Below are positions 1 to 8,032 of a stretch of DNA of 42,868 nt, in pieces (positions within the stretch are counted from its first letter, which is position 1; every line of letters begins with the position of its first letter). The position numbers and the translations under genes are program-made. This stretch comes from Actinomycetota bacterium (GTDB lineage Bacteria > Actinomycetota > Nitriliruptoria > Nitriliruptorales > Nitriliruptoraceae): positions 1 through 42,868 of the forward strand of contig JAFMLG010000007.1 of NCBI GenBank assembly GCA_017852335.1, read 5' to 3'. The notes below the pieces were generated by a model that searched no databases, was not told where the DNA came from, and worked only from the letters and a program-made list of their open reading frames with translations.

Positions 1-33
1 CGACCGGCGCTGGTCTACGGTTCGGGGACGCTA

Positions 34-51
34 GCGGCCCCGCGCGGCCGC
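34..51. repeat. Inverted repeat upstream of the first operon
   Basis: GCGGCC, a 6-base spacer, then GGCCGC form a short perfect hairpin 27 bases before the first start codon. It could be the end of an upstream gene's terminator or part of the leader; there is no T-run, so its role is open. The rest of 1-77 shows no gene. Confidence 0.35.
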
Positions 52-77
52 TCCGACGGGGGACGCGGGGGCCGACG

Positions 78-1253
78 ATGGGGACGGGACGGGACGCACG
101 GGGGGCCGCCGCCGGCGTCGTCGCCGCCGCCGCCGAGGACCTGATCGCGCTGAGCCACGGCGTCCACACCGACGCCGAGCTGGCGTTCGAGGAGCACCGG
201 TCCTCGGCCCGCGTCGCCGAGGCGCTCGCGGCCGCCGGGTTCGACGTCACCCACGGGCTCGCGGGGATGGACACGGCGGTCGACGCCCGCATCGGCACCG
301 GCGACCTCACCGTCGCGATCTGCGCCGAGTACGACGCGCTTCCGGCCGTCGGCCACGCCTGCGGGCACAACGTCATCGCCGCGGCGGCCGTCGGCGCCGG
401 CCTGGCGCTGGCACCCCTCGTCGACGAGCTCGGCATCACCCTGCGGGTGCTCGGCACGCCGGCCGAGGAGGGCGGCGGCGGGAAGATCCTGATGCTCGAC
501 GCCGGCGTGTTCGACGGTGTCCACGCCGCGATGATGGTCCACCCGGCGCCGTACGAGTCGCTGACGATCCCCTGCCTCGCCGTCGAGCACGTCGGCGTGA
601 CCTACCGCGGCAAGGAGGCGCACGCCTCGGCGTTCCCCGAGCTCGGCCGCAACGCCGCCGACGCGCTGACCGTCGCCCAGGTCGCGATCGGGCTGCTGCG
701 CCAGCACATCACGGCCGACCAGCGGATCCACGGCATCGTGACCCACGGCGGGGACGCCCCGAACGTCGTCCCCGGCCGGACCGAGGGGTCCTGGTACGTG
801 CGGGCCGCGACGCTGGCGGCCCTCGAGGAGCTCTCCCCCCGCGTCCACCGCTGCTTCGAGGCCGGCGCGCTCGCGACCGGATGCGACGTCGAGGTCGAGC
901 TGCGCAGCCCCCGCTACTCGGAGTTCCTCCCCGACGCGACGCTGCTGGCCGCGTACGCCCGCGAGGCGACGGCCGTCGGCCGCGTCCTGCCCGCCGAGGG
1001 CGAGGACCGGGGGCTCGCCGGCTCGACCGACATGGCGAACGTCTCGCTGCGGGTCCCGACCATCCACCCGATGCTCGCGATCGAGGCCGACGGCGCCGTG
1101 AACCACCAGCCCGAGTTCACCGCCGCGGCGGCCCGCCCCTCGGCCGACCGCGCGGTGCTGGACGGGGCGACCGCGATGGCCCGCACGGTCATCGCCGTCG
1201 CCGAGGACCCCGCCGCCCGGGCGGCGCTGATCGCGGCGGCCGCACGGTCGTGA
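78..1253 (+). CDS. M20-family amidohydrolase (metallopeptidase M20D / PM20D2-like)
   Basis: The 391-residue protein has the layout of the M20 amidohydrolases (aminoacylase, AbgB and PM20D2 relatives), which cleave amide bonds of N-acyl amino acids or dipeptides with two metal ions. Metal-ligand motifs are visible: GHACGHN near residues 92-98, PAEEGGGGK near 128-136, MVHPAP near 155-160 and a C-terminal NHQPEFT. The domain inserted between about residues 170 and 290 is the usual dimerisation lid. The ATG at 78 gives a family-length protein; its Shine-Dalgarno is weak. Only 13 bases separate it from murL, so the two are probably co-transcribed. The substrate cannot be read from sequence; a peptidoglycan-derived or glutamate-containing amide is a guess from context only. 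Confidence 0.88.
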   Translation: MGTGRDARGAAAGVVAAAAEDLIALSHGVHTDAELAFEEHRSSARVAEALAAAGFDVTHGLAGMDTAVDARIGTGDLTVAICAEYDALPAVGHACGHNVIAAAAVGAGLALAPLVDELGITLRVLGTPAEEGGGGKILMLDAGVFDGVHAAMMVHPAPYESLTIPCLAVEHVGVTYRGKEAHASAFPELGRNAADALTVAQVAIGLLRQHITADQRIHGIVTHGGDAPNVVPGRTEGSWYVRAATLAALEELSPRVHRCFEAGALATGCDVEVELRSPRYSEFLPDATLLAAYAREATAVGRVLPAEGEDRGLAGSTDMANVSLRVPTIHPMLAIEADGAVNHQPEFTAAAARPSADRAVLDGATAMARTVIAVAEDPAARAALIAAAARS

Positions 1254-1266
1254 CGGGACGGACGTC

Positions 1267-2751
1267 GTGACGGACGTCGCGGACGCGCTGGAGGCGCGCC
1301 GGGCCGGGGCGCTCGCGGTGCTGGCGGCGCCGTCCCAGGGGACCGCGTCGGCGGCGGCCGGCCCGGACGTCGCGGACCACCGCGGCGTCGTCCACGCCCC
1401 CGCGGTCGTCGACGGCGAGGTCCGCCTGGCCACGACGCTGACCGGCGTCGGGACGTTCGTCGAGACCCTGACGCTGGAGCACCCCGACGGGACGCCGCTC
1501 GACGTCGACCCGGACGACCCGGCGGTCGCCGGGGCGCTCGCGGTGCTGGCGCTCGCGACGTCCGTCTCGTACCTGAAGGCGACCCTGCCCGCGGTCGTCG
1601 AGGTCCCGGCCGGGACCGGCCCGGCGGGCCGGCGGATGCTGGCGGCGCTGCTGACCGAGGGGCTGGCGGAGCTCGCGCACGAGGCCGGGCTCGGGGACCT
1701 GACCGGCCGGATCGCCGTGGTCGGCGGGGCGGACGGCGGCGGGGACGACGTCGGCGGAGCCTCCGGTGGCGCGGCCGCCGCCGGGGAGGTGGCCCCGGGG
1801 ACGCTCGTCACCGTCGGCGGCGGGAAGGACTCGGCGGTGGTGCTGGCCGCCGCCGCGGCCCGCGAACCGGACGCGCTCGCCGTCGCCGTGAACCCCCGCG
1901 CCCCGATGGAGCGGACGGCGGCCTGGGCCGGCGTCGGCCTGGTCCGCGTCCGGCGCCGGCTCGATCCGGCGCTCCTCGACGCGAACGCCCGCGGCGCGAT
2001 CAACGGCCACGTCCCGATCACCGCCATCGTCACGTCGGCCGCGGTGCTGGCCGCGGCGGCGCTGGGGCGCGGGACGGTGCTGGTGGCGAACGAGGGCTCG
2101 GCCGACGCGCCGACCCGGATCGTCGCCGGCCGACCCGTGAACCACCAGTACAGCAAGACGTCGGCGTTCGCGGCTCTGCACGCCGCTGCGCTGGCCGAGG
2201 CCGGCGCCGGCGTCCGCGTCGTCTCGCCGATCCGCCCGCTCGGCGAGCTGGCCGTCGCCCGGGCCGCCGCGGCGCTGCCGGGGCTCACCGCCGCGGTGAC
2301 CAGCTGCAACGCCGCGTTCTCGCTGAGCGCGCCGGCCGCCGCCTGGTGCGGGACCTGCGCCAAGTGCCGGTTCGTGCAGCTGGCGCTGGCCCCGTTCGCG
2401 CCGCGGGAGCGCCTGGTCGCGGACCTCGGGTTCGACGCGCTGGCGGACGCGGCGCAGGTCGAGGGCTTCCGGGCGCTGCTCGACCCGACGACCCGGCCGT
2501 TCGAGTGCGTCGGCACCGTCGAGGAGTCCCGGCTGGCCCTCGAGCTGCTGGCCGATGACCCGAGCTGGCGGGACGCCGCCGCCGTCGCGGCGCTCGCGGC
2601 CCCGGCGGCCGACGACGCCGAGCGGGCGAACCGGGCCGCGCGGCTGGCCGCCGCGCTGACCCCCGATCCGGCCGTCGCCCTCCCGACCCCGTTCGACGCC
2701 TGGGCGGCGGCGCTGGCCGCCGGCGACGTCACCGGCCGGGGTGAGGCGTGA
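1267..2751 (+). CDS. murL: UDP-N-acetyl-alpha-D-muramoyl-L-alanyl-L-glutamate epimerase MurL
   Basis: This 494-residue protein matches the MurL family, which in Xanthomonas inverts the terminal L-Glu of UDP-MurNAc-L-Ala-L-Glu to D-Glu in an ATP- and Mg-dependent reaction and so supplies D-Glu to cytoplasmic peptidoglycan precursors. A PP-loop-like ATP site, VGGGKDSAVV, lies near residues 183-192. A cysteine cluster follows at C347, C361, C364 and C367 (WCGTCAKCRF). A Gly/Ala-rich segment (about residues 154-178) precedes the PP-loop and is probably a flexible insert. The GTG at 1267 is chosen because it directly follows the M20 gene. The strongest support is the next gene, murD2, which overlaps it by 4 bases (2748-2751), the same pairing as in Xanthomonas. 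Function rests on family recognition and context. Confidence 0.85.
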   Translation: MTDVADALEARRAGALAVLAAPSQGTASAAAGPDVADHRGVVHAPAVVDGEVRLATTLTGVGTFVETLTLEHPDGTPLDVDPDDPAVAGALAVLALATSVSYLKATLPAVVEVPAGTGPAGRRMLAALLTEGLAELAHEAGLGDLTGRIAVVGGADGGGDDVGGASGGAAAAGEVAPGTLVTVGGGKDSAVVLAAAAAREPDALAVAVNPRAPMERTAAWAGVGLVRVRRRLDPALLDANARGAINGHVPITAIVTSAAVLAAAALGRGTVLVANEGSADAPTRIVAGRPVNHQYSKTSAFAALHAAALAEAGAGVRVVSPIRPLGELAVARAAAALPGLTAAVTSCNAAFSLSAPAAAWCGTCAKCRFVQLALAPFAPRERLVADLGFDALADAAQVEGFRALLDPTTRPFECVGTVEESRLALELLADDPSWRDAAAVAALAAPAADDAERANRAARLAAALTPDPAVALPTPFDAWAAALAAGDVTGRGEA

Positions 2752-4073
2752 CCACCGTCGTCCTCGGCCTCGGCCGCGAGACCCGGGCCTGGCTGGCCGC
2801 CCACGCCCCGGCGGACGTCGTCGTCCTCGACGAGGCCGGCGGCGGCACGGCGGAGGTCGCCGGACGCGACGTCGCGGTCGCCCGCGTCGACCTCGACGAC
2901 CCGGCGGCCGTCCGCGCCGCCGTCGGGCCCGGCTCCGTCACCCGGATCGTCCGGTCGCCCGGCGTCGCACCGCACCGCGCCGGCGTCGCCGCCCTCGACG
3001 CCCCGACCGCGACGCCGACGGGCCTGTGGCTGGCCGACGCCGCCCCCGACGACCTCGTGCTGATCACCGGGACCAAGGGGAAGTCGACGGTCGCGGCGCT
3101 GACCGCGCACCTGCTCCGGGCCGCCGGACGGCGGGCGACGCTTGCCGGCAACATCGGGACCGCGCTCACCACCGTCGACGCCTCCGCGCCCCGCGACGAC
3201 CTCGTCGTCGAGGTCTCGAGCTACCAGCTCATCGACCTCGACCTCCCACGACCGGCGGCGGCCGCCGCGATCACGACGCTGCTGGTCGACCACGTCCCGT
3301 GGCACGGCGACGTCGCCGCGTACCACGCCGCGAAGCTGCGGCTGCTGGACCTCGCCACCTGGACGGTCGTCGGCCCGCAGGTCGCGGCGTTGGGCGCGAC
3401 CGCCGGACGGCACGACGTCGTCGCCGCGGACCCGACCGCTGCGGTCCGCACCGCGCTGGCCGCGGCGGGCCTGCACGCCGCGCACGAGGCCGAGGCGGCG
3501 ATGCTGGCGCTGGCGCTGGTCGCCCGCCGCCTCGGTGCGGACCCAGCCGTGGTGGCCGACGACCTCGCGCCGGCGCTGCGGATCTTCGCGCCCCTCCCCC
3601 ACCGGCTCCGACCGATCGCGACGGTCGGTGGGACGACATGGGTCGACGACTCGATCGCGACGATCCCCGAGGCCGCCCTCGGCGCGCTGGCGACGTGGCG
3701 GCCGCACGGACCGGTGACGCTGCTGCTCGGCGGCGAGGACCGGGGCCAGGACCTCACCGGGCTCGTCGCGGCCGCCGCGGACCCGGAGGTGCGGGTCGCG
3801 CTGCTCGGGGCGCTCGGCGTCCGGCTGGCCGAGGCGCTCCGGGCCGCGGGGACCCCGGTCGACGGCGCCCGGATCGCCGCCGTCGCCGACCTCGCGGCGG
3901 CCGTCACCTGGGCGGCGGCCGTCACGCCGGCCGGTGGGGCGGTGCTGCTCTCGCCGGCCGCGCCGAGCTTCGGCGCGTTCCGGGACTTCGTCCACCGCGC
4001 CGAGACGTTCCGCGACCTCGTCCTGGCGCTGCCCGGCGCCGCACCCGTCCCCGACCGGGAGCCCCCACGATGA
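2748..4073 (+). CDS. murD2: UDP-N-acetylmuramoyl-L-alanine--L-glutamate ligase MurD2
   Basis: This is a Mur ligase of 441 residues. The ATP loop is GTKGKST near residues 107-113, the central domain has VEVSSYQL and the DHVPWHG metal/substrate segment near 183-189, and the C-terminal domain has LLLGGEDRGQD and LSPAAPSFGAF. Where standard MurD has DSKATN, this protein has DSIATIPEA near residue 300, so a lysine-containing substrate-side motif is changed. That agrees with MurD2, which adds L-Glu instead of D-Glu to UDP-MurNAc-L-Ala. It overlaps murL by 4 bases and the next gene by 4 bases. A plain MurD is the alternative, but the motif change and the murL partner favour MurD2. Confidence 0.85.
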   Translation: MTTVVLGLGRETRAWLAAHAPADVVVLDEAGGGTAEVAGRDVAVARVDLDDPAAVRAAVGPGSVTRIVRSPGVAPHRAGVAALDAPTATPTGLWLADAAPDDLVLITGTKGKSTVAALTAHLLRAAGRRATLAGNIGTALTTVDASAPRDDLVVEVSSYQLIDLDLPRPAAAAAITTLLVDHVPWHGDVAAYHAAKLRLLDLATWTVVGPQVAALGATAGRHDVVAADPTAAVRTALAAAGLHAAHEAEAAMLALALVARRLGADPAVVADDLAPALRIFAPLPHRLRPIATVGGTTWVDDSIATIPEAALGALATWRPHGPVTLLLGGEDRGQDLTGLVAAAADPEVRVALLGALGVRLAEALRAAGTPVDGARIAAVADLAAAVTWAAAVTPAGGAVLLSPAAPSFGAFRDFVHRAETFRDLVLALPGAAPVPDREPPR

Positions 4074-4984
4074 CCCCCCGCGTCCTGATCGCCCCCGGCG
4101 AGGTTCCCGTCGGCGCCCGCGACGCCGTCGTCGCCGGTGGCGGCGTCGTCGTCGACCGCCCCGAGGACGCCGACCTGATCGTCTGGATGACCCCGACCGA
4201 CCCGAGCGGGCTGCCCGAGCTGCTCGCGGCCGCCCCCGGGGTCCCCGTGCAGCTGCCCTGGGCCGGCGTCGAGCCGTTCCTGCCGCTGATCGGCCCCGAC
4301 CGTCCCTGGGCCTGCGGGAAGGGCGTGTACGCCCCGCCGGTGGCCGAGCTGGCGCTGGCCATGCTGCTGGCCGGGTTCCGCGACCTCGTCGCCTACGGCC
4401 GCCGCACCGCCTGGAGCGACCGGACCGGCCGCAACCTGCACGGCGCGCGCGTCGTGCTGGTCGGCGGGGGCGGCATCTCCGAGGAGCTGGCCCGGCTGCT
4501 CGCCCCGTTCGCCCCCCGGCTGACCGTCGTGCGCCGGGACGCCGACCGGCCGTTCCCCGGCGCCGAGCGGGTCCTGCCGACGTCCGCGCTGCACGACGCC
4601 GTCGCGGACGCCGACGCGGTGGTGCTGACCCTGGCGCTGACCGACGCGACGCGCGGGCTGATCGACGCGGACGTGCTGGCCGCGATGCGGTCGGACGCGT
4701 GGCTGGTGAACGTGGCGCGCGGCGGGGTGGTCGTGACCGACGACCTCGTCGCGGCCCTGCGGGACGGGACGATCGGCGGCGCGGCCCTGGACGTCACCGA
4801 CCCCGAGCCGCTGCCCGAGGGGCACCCGCTGTGGTCGCTGCCGAACTGCCTGATCACCCCGCACGCCGGGAGCACGCTCGCGATGAACGCCCCGCTGATC
4901 GCAGCGCGGACGCGCGCGAACGTCGCGCGGCTGGCCGCCGGTCAGCCGCTCATCGGCCTGGTCGACCCGACCGCCGGGTACTGA
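4070..4984 (+). CDS. D-2-hydroxyacid dehydrogenase (NAD-dependent)
   Basis: The 304-residue protein belongs to the D-isomer-specific 2-hydroxyacid dehydrogenases. The catalytic triad is visible as Arg in NVARGGVV, Glu in [12 protein letters not shown] and His in TPHAGST. The nucleotide-binding domain starts at [10 protein letters not shown] near residue 127. The ATG at 4070 overlaps the murD2 stop (ATGA), so it is the fourth gene of the operon. Likely substrates are a glyoxylate/hydroxypyruvate-type 2-keto acid, but the family does not give specificity. The N-terminal domain is short (total length is below the roughly 320-330 usual for the family). A role linked to cell-wall precursors is possible from context only. 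Confidence 0.85.
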   Translation: MTPRVLIAPGEVPVGARDAVVAGGGVVVDRPEDADLIVWMTPTDPSGLPELLAAAPGVPVQLPWAGVEPFLPLIGPDRPWACGKGVYAPPVAELALAMLLAGFRDLVAYGRRTAWSDRTGRNLHGARVVLVGGGGISEELARLLAPFAPRLTVVRRDADRPFPGAERVLPTSALHDAVADADAVVLTLALTDATRGLIDADVLAAMRSDAWLVNVARGGVVVTDDLVAALRDGTIGGAALDVTDPEPLPEGHPLWSLPNCLITPHAGSTLAMNAPLIAARTRANVARLAAGQPLIGLVDPTAGY

Positions 4985-4985
4985 G

Positions 4986-5028
4986 CCGGCACCGGGCGTC
5001 CCGTGCCGGGACCCGCCTCGACGCGGGA
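4986..5028. terminator. Bidirectional terminator-like hairpins between convergent operons
   Basis: Just after the dehydrogenase stop, CCGGCA and CGGG (4986-4996, one bulged C) pair with CCCG and TGCCGG (5000-5009) around a 3-base loop, giving a 10-bp stem. A second small stem, CCCGC/GCGGG, follows at 5012-5027. The 52-base gap separates this operon from the convergent leuA. No T-run follows, which is common in very GC-rich genomes. Termination is inferred from position and stability. Confidence 0.6.
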
Positions 5029-5036
5029 CCGGGACG

Positions 5037-6701
5037 TCAGGGCCGGAACTCGGCCCCCCGGCCGACGATGCGGCGCGAGCGGTTCAGCGCGTCGACGTAC
5101 GCGCGGGCCGAGGCCTCGACCACGTCCGTCGAGACGCCGCGGCCGGTGAACCGCGCGTCCCGCTCGTCCGCGATCGTGACCGTGACCTCGGCCAGCGCGT
5201 CGAGGCCGCCCGTGACCGCCCCGACCTGGTAGCTGACGAGCCGCACGTCCTCGCGGCCGAGCCCGCGCCGGATCGCCTTGCAGGCCGCGTCGACCATGCC
5301 GTCGCCCGTCTCGGCCACCTCGACCTCGCGGGCCTCCCCGCCGTCCTCGGCGTGGAGGCGCAGCCGGACCGTCGCCGACGGCTCGCGGTCGGACCCCGAC
5401 GCCACCTCGATGCCGACGAGGACGTCGTCCTCCGCCGCGACCTCGGACGGACCGGTCGAGGCCAGGATCGCGGCCAGGTCCTCCGAGCTGACGAGCCCCT
5501 TGCGGTCCGCGAGCTCCTTGAACCGGGCGAACGCGGCCTGGCCCTCGGCGTCGTCCAGCTCGTACCCCAGCTCGGCGACGGCGTTGAAGAACGCGTGCCG
5601 CCCCGAGTGCTTCCCGAGCACGATCTGCGAGCCCGCGGCGCCGACGTCCTCGCTCCGCATGATCTCGTAGGTCAGCCGGTCTGCCAGCACGCCGTGCTGG
5701 TGGATACCGGACTCGTGGGCGAAGGCGTTCTCGCCGACGACGGCCTTGTTCTTCTGGACCGTGTAGCCCGTGAGGCTCGAGACCAGTCGCGACGTGCGCG
5801 TCAGCTCCCGCGTGTCCAGCCCGTGGTCGAGCCCCAGCAGGTCCGCCCGGGTCCGGATCGCCATCACCGTCTCCTCGAGCGAGCAGTTCCCCGCCCGCTC
5901 GCCGAGTCCGTTCACCGCGACCTCCACCTGGCGCGCACCCGACCGGACCGCCTCGAGCGAGTTCGCGACCGCGAGCCCCAGGTCGTTGTGGCAGTGGACG
6001 CTGAGGACCACGCCCTCCGCGTCGATGGCCGGGACGCGGCGGCGCAGCTCGGCGATGGTCCGACCGAAGTCGTGGGGCAGCGCGTACCCGACGGTGTCGG
6101 GGATGTTCACGGTCGTCGCGCCGGCCTCGATGGTCGCCGCGACGACGTCGACGAGGAAGTCGAAGTCGGTCCGCGTCGCGTCCTGCGGCGAGAACTCGAC
6201 GTCGGAGGTGAACGTCCGGGCCAGCTCGACGCCGCGGACGGCCTGGTCGAGGATCTCCTGCTCGGTCGCGTTCAGCATGTGCTTGCGGTGGATGTCCGAC
6301 GTCGAGATGAAGACGTGGATGCGGCCCCGACGCGCCGGACCGATGGCCTCGGCGGCCGTCGTGATGTCGCCCTCGACGGCACGGGCCAGCGCGGCGATGA
6401 CCGGCGGCTCCCGGTCGTCGGTGACGCCGTCGCGACCCGCGGGCCCGGCCGCGGTCCGCGGCGCGTTCCCGATCTGCTCGGCGACGGCGCGGACGGCGTC
6501 GAGGTCGCCGCGGGAGGCGACGGGGAACCCGGCCTCGATGACGTCGACGCGGAGCCGGGCCAGCTGCTCGGCGATCTCGAGCTTCTCGTGCGCGTCGAGC
6601 GAGATGCCCGGCGACTGCTCGCCGTCGCGGAGCGTCGTGTCGAAGATGGTGACGTCGGCGTCGGTCGCGGACGCGACGGACTCGTCGGCGGGACGGGACA
6701 T
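5037..6701 (-). CDS. leuA: 2-isopropylmalate synthase LeuA
   Basis: LeuA condenses acetyl-CoA with 2-oxoisovalerate, the first committed step to leucine. The 554-residue protein opens with the HMGL-type barrel motif [13 protein letters not shown] (residues 20-32) and has the metal/His segment [13 protein letters not shown] and the GIHQHGVL motif. The C-terminal third (from about residue 415) is the LeuA allosteric domain that gives leucine feedback. The ATG at 6701 has an AGGAG ribosome site at 6708-6712, 6 bases upstream. It is preceded by a leucine-rich leader peptide and a hairpin, so leucine-dependent attenuation is likely. The segment [14 protein letters not shown] (near residues 77-90) looks like a lineage-specific insert. 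Citramalate synthase is a less likely alternative. Confidence 0.93.
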   Translation of the reverse strand: MSRPADESVASATDADVTIFDTTLRDGEQSPGISLDAHEKLEIAEQLARLRVDVIEAGFPVASRGDLDAVRAVAEQIGNAPRTAAGPAGRDGVTDDREPPVIAALARAVEGDITTAAEAIGPARRGRIHVFISTSDIHRKHMLNATEQEILDQAVRGVELARTFTSDVEFSPQDATRTDFDFLVDVVAATIEAGATTVNIPDTVGYALPHDFGRTIAELRRRVPAIDAEGVVLSVHCHNDLGLAVANSLEAVRSGARQVEVAVNGLGERAGNCSLEETVMAIRTRADLLGLDHGLDTRELTRTSRLVSSLTGYTVQKNKAVVGENAFAHESGIHQHGVLADRLTYEIMRSEDVGAAGSQIVLGKHSGRHAFFNAVAELGYELDDAEGQAAFARFKELADRKGLVSSEDLAAILASTGPSEVAAEDDVLVGIEVASGSDREPSATVRLRLHAEDGGEAREVEVAETGDGMVDAACKAIRRGLGREDVRLVSYQVGAVTGGLDALAEVTVTIADERDARFTGRGVSTDVVEASARAYVDALNRSRRIVGRGAEFRP

Positions 6702-6780
6702 GGGGTGCTCCTGGGGCGGGGCCGGTCCGGCGTCACGGGCCGGGCTGCTGGGTGCTGGGGTGGGTCCCGGTGGGTCCTGC

Positions 6781-6816
6781 CGCCGCGGTCGCCGCCCGGG
6801 TGGCGGCGCCGCGGCG
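6781..6816 (-). promoter_or_regulatory. Attenuator-like stem-loop in the leuA leader RNA
   Basis: Starting at the base after the leader-peptide stop, CGCCGCGG, C and GCCGCC pair with GGCGGC, GA and CCGCGGCG around an ACCCG loop: 14 base pairs with one small internal loop. No T-run follows. A ribosome stalled on the four Leu codons just upstream would cover or disrupt the 5' arm, the geometry expected of ribosome-mediated attenuation, although the terminator/antiterminator alternatives were not folded here. Confidence 0.6.
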
Positions 6817-6915
6817 TCAAAGCAGCAGCAGCGCCAGGGCGATAAGGACCGCGGGGACGCAGACGCCGGAGGCCGCCTCGCGGGCGGTCTCGACGGCGCG
6901 GGTCACGGTGCTCAT
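6817..6915 (-). CDS. leuL: leuA leader peptide (leucine-rich, 32 aa)
   Basis: A 32-codon reading frame begins with ATG at 6915 and ends with VLIALALLLL directly before TGA; the last four Leu codons are CTG CTG CTG CTT. It lies about 115 bases upstream of leuA on the same strand and is followed immediately by a stable hairpin. Leucine-codon leader peptides ahead of leuA have been described by comparative work in actinobacteria, so this is best read as an attenuation sensor and not a functional membrane peptide, although its hydrophobic end could also pass for a membrane segment. No good Shine-Dalgarno is visible, so the start may be leaderless or further down. Confidence 0.6.
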   Translation of the reverse strand: MSTVTRAVETAREAASGVCVPAVLIALALLLL

Positions 6916-6945
6916 GCGCGGGAGTCTCGCGCGGCCACCGCCGCG

Positions 6946-6974
6946 GCGCACGGCGCCCCCGGGGGGCCGTGCGC
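6946..6974. repeat. 29-base inverted repeat between leuA leader and lgt
   Basis: GCGCACGG (6946-6953) pairs with CCGTGCGC (6967-6974), and the centre is itself a C5/G5 palindrome, so nearly the whole 29 bases is self-complementary. It sits in the 151-base divergent gap between the leuA leader and lgt. It may be an operator for either promoter, or an RNA hairpin in one 5' leader. A possible lgt -10 (TACCGT, 6995-7000) lies just downstream. Confidence 0.45.
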
Positions 6975-7066
6975 GGAGCGCACGTACGCGGCGGTACCGT
7001 CGCCGTCCGGCGCCCGCTCCCCCGCGTCGGCCCCGCCCCATCGCCGTCGCGACCCTCGGAGGCCCC

Positions 7067-7972
7067 GTGCCGCTCCCGGCCAGCATCCCCCCGCCGCCGA
7101 TCCAGGCGCTCGAGCTCGGCCCGCTGACCGTCTACCTCTACGGCATCGTCATCGCGTTCGGCGCCTACCTGGCGCTCCGCTGGACGGTCAGCCGGTACGC
7201 CGCGTCCGGCGGCGACCCCGACCTGGCCGAGCGGGCCGGGCTCGCCGCGCTGCTGTTCGGGTTCACCGGGGCCCGCATCGCGTACGTGCTGCCGCGGCTG
7301 GACCGGTTCCTCGCCGACCCGATCTCGATCGTCCAGATCTGGGAGGGCGGCCTCGCGGTGTTCGGCGGACTGACCGCCGGGACGCTGGCCGTCGTCGTCG
7401 TGACGCGGCGCGGCGGCGGGAGCGTCCCCGCGATGGCCGACTCGGTCGCGCCGGGCCTGCCGCTGGCCCAGGCCATCGGCCGGTGGGGCAACTACTTCAA
7501 CCAGGAGCTGTACGGCCGCCCGACCGACCTGCCCTGGGCGCTCGAGGTCGAGCCGGGCCGCCGGCGACCCGGGTTCGAGGAGTCCGCGACGTTCCACCCG
7601 ACGTTCCTGTACGAGTCGCTCTGGAACCTCGCGCTGGTCGCCGTGCTGCTGCGGCTCGACCGACGGGGACGACTGCCCCGCGGTGCGCTGATCCTCGTCT
7701 ACGCCGTCGGGTACGGCGTCGGCCGGTTCCTCGTCGAGCTGATCCGCATCGACACCGACGCCCGGTACGCCGGCCTGTCGCGGAACAACTGGGTCGCGCT
7801 GGCCGTCGCGATCGGCGGCCTCGTCGGGCTGCTGCGGCTCCGCGGCACGGGCGCCGCGGAGGACACGGATACGGCGGCCGCGGCGGTCGACGCCGACGAG
7901 GTCGCGGACGAGGACCGTCCGGCCGACGACGAGGGGACCTCCGCCCCCTCCGGGGGCACGACCGACTCGTAG
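7067..7972 (+). CDS. lgt: Prolipoprotein diacylglyceryl transferase Lgt
   Basis: Lgt is an integral membrane enzyme that transfers diacylglycerol from phosphatidylglycerol to the lipobox cysteine of prolipoproteins. The signature GRWGNYFNQELYGRP (near residues 140-154) contains the conserved Arg, Asn and Glu, and several hydrophobic helices are evident (for example LTVYLYGIVIAFGAYLAL near the N-terminus and the ALAVAIGGLVGLL helix near residue 245). The 3' end adds an acidic, low-complexity cytoplasmic tail of about 45 residues, which is common in actinobacteria. I chose the GTG at 7067 because GGAGG stands 4 bases upstream and the protein then begins at the family N-terminus; the frame is open further upstream without homology. 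It is divergent from leuA. Confidence 0.92.
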   Translation: MPLPASIPPPPIQALELGPLTVYLYGIVIAFGAYLALRWTVSRYAASGGDPDLAERAGLAALLFGFTGARIAYVLPRLDRFLADPISIVQIWEGGLAVFGGLTAGTLAVVVVTRRGGGSVPAMADSVAPGLPLAQAIGRWGNYFNQELYGRPTDLPWALEVEPGRRRPGFEESATFHPTFLYESLWNLALVAVLLRLDRRGRLPRGALILVYAVGYGVGRFLVELIRIDTDARYAGLSRNNWVALAVAIGGLVGLLRLRGTGAAEDTDTAAAAVDADEVADEDRPADDEGTSAPSGGTTDS

Positions 7973-8032
7973 CGTGACCACGGGCGGCGAGGGGTCCGCC
8001 GGGACCGCCCGGACCCGCCCCGGAGGTCCGCC

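Noticed and set aside
15-3995. Open frame of 1326 codons on the minus strand
   Set aside because: It is antisense to the M20, murL and murD2 genes. Extreme third-position GC removes stops from opposite frames; the translation is low-complexity Arg/Gly/Asp-rich with no domain.
5352-6845. Plus-strand frames opposite leuA
   Set aside because: leuA is intact on the minus strand; the plus frames have no motif or ribosome site.
6817-6915. The 32-aa leuA leader read as a functional small membrane protein
   Set aside because: The hydrophobic stretch is short and C-terminal; the Leu run before the stop, the hairpin and leuA downstream explain it better as an attenuator.
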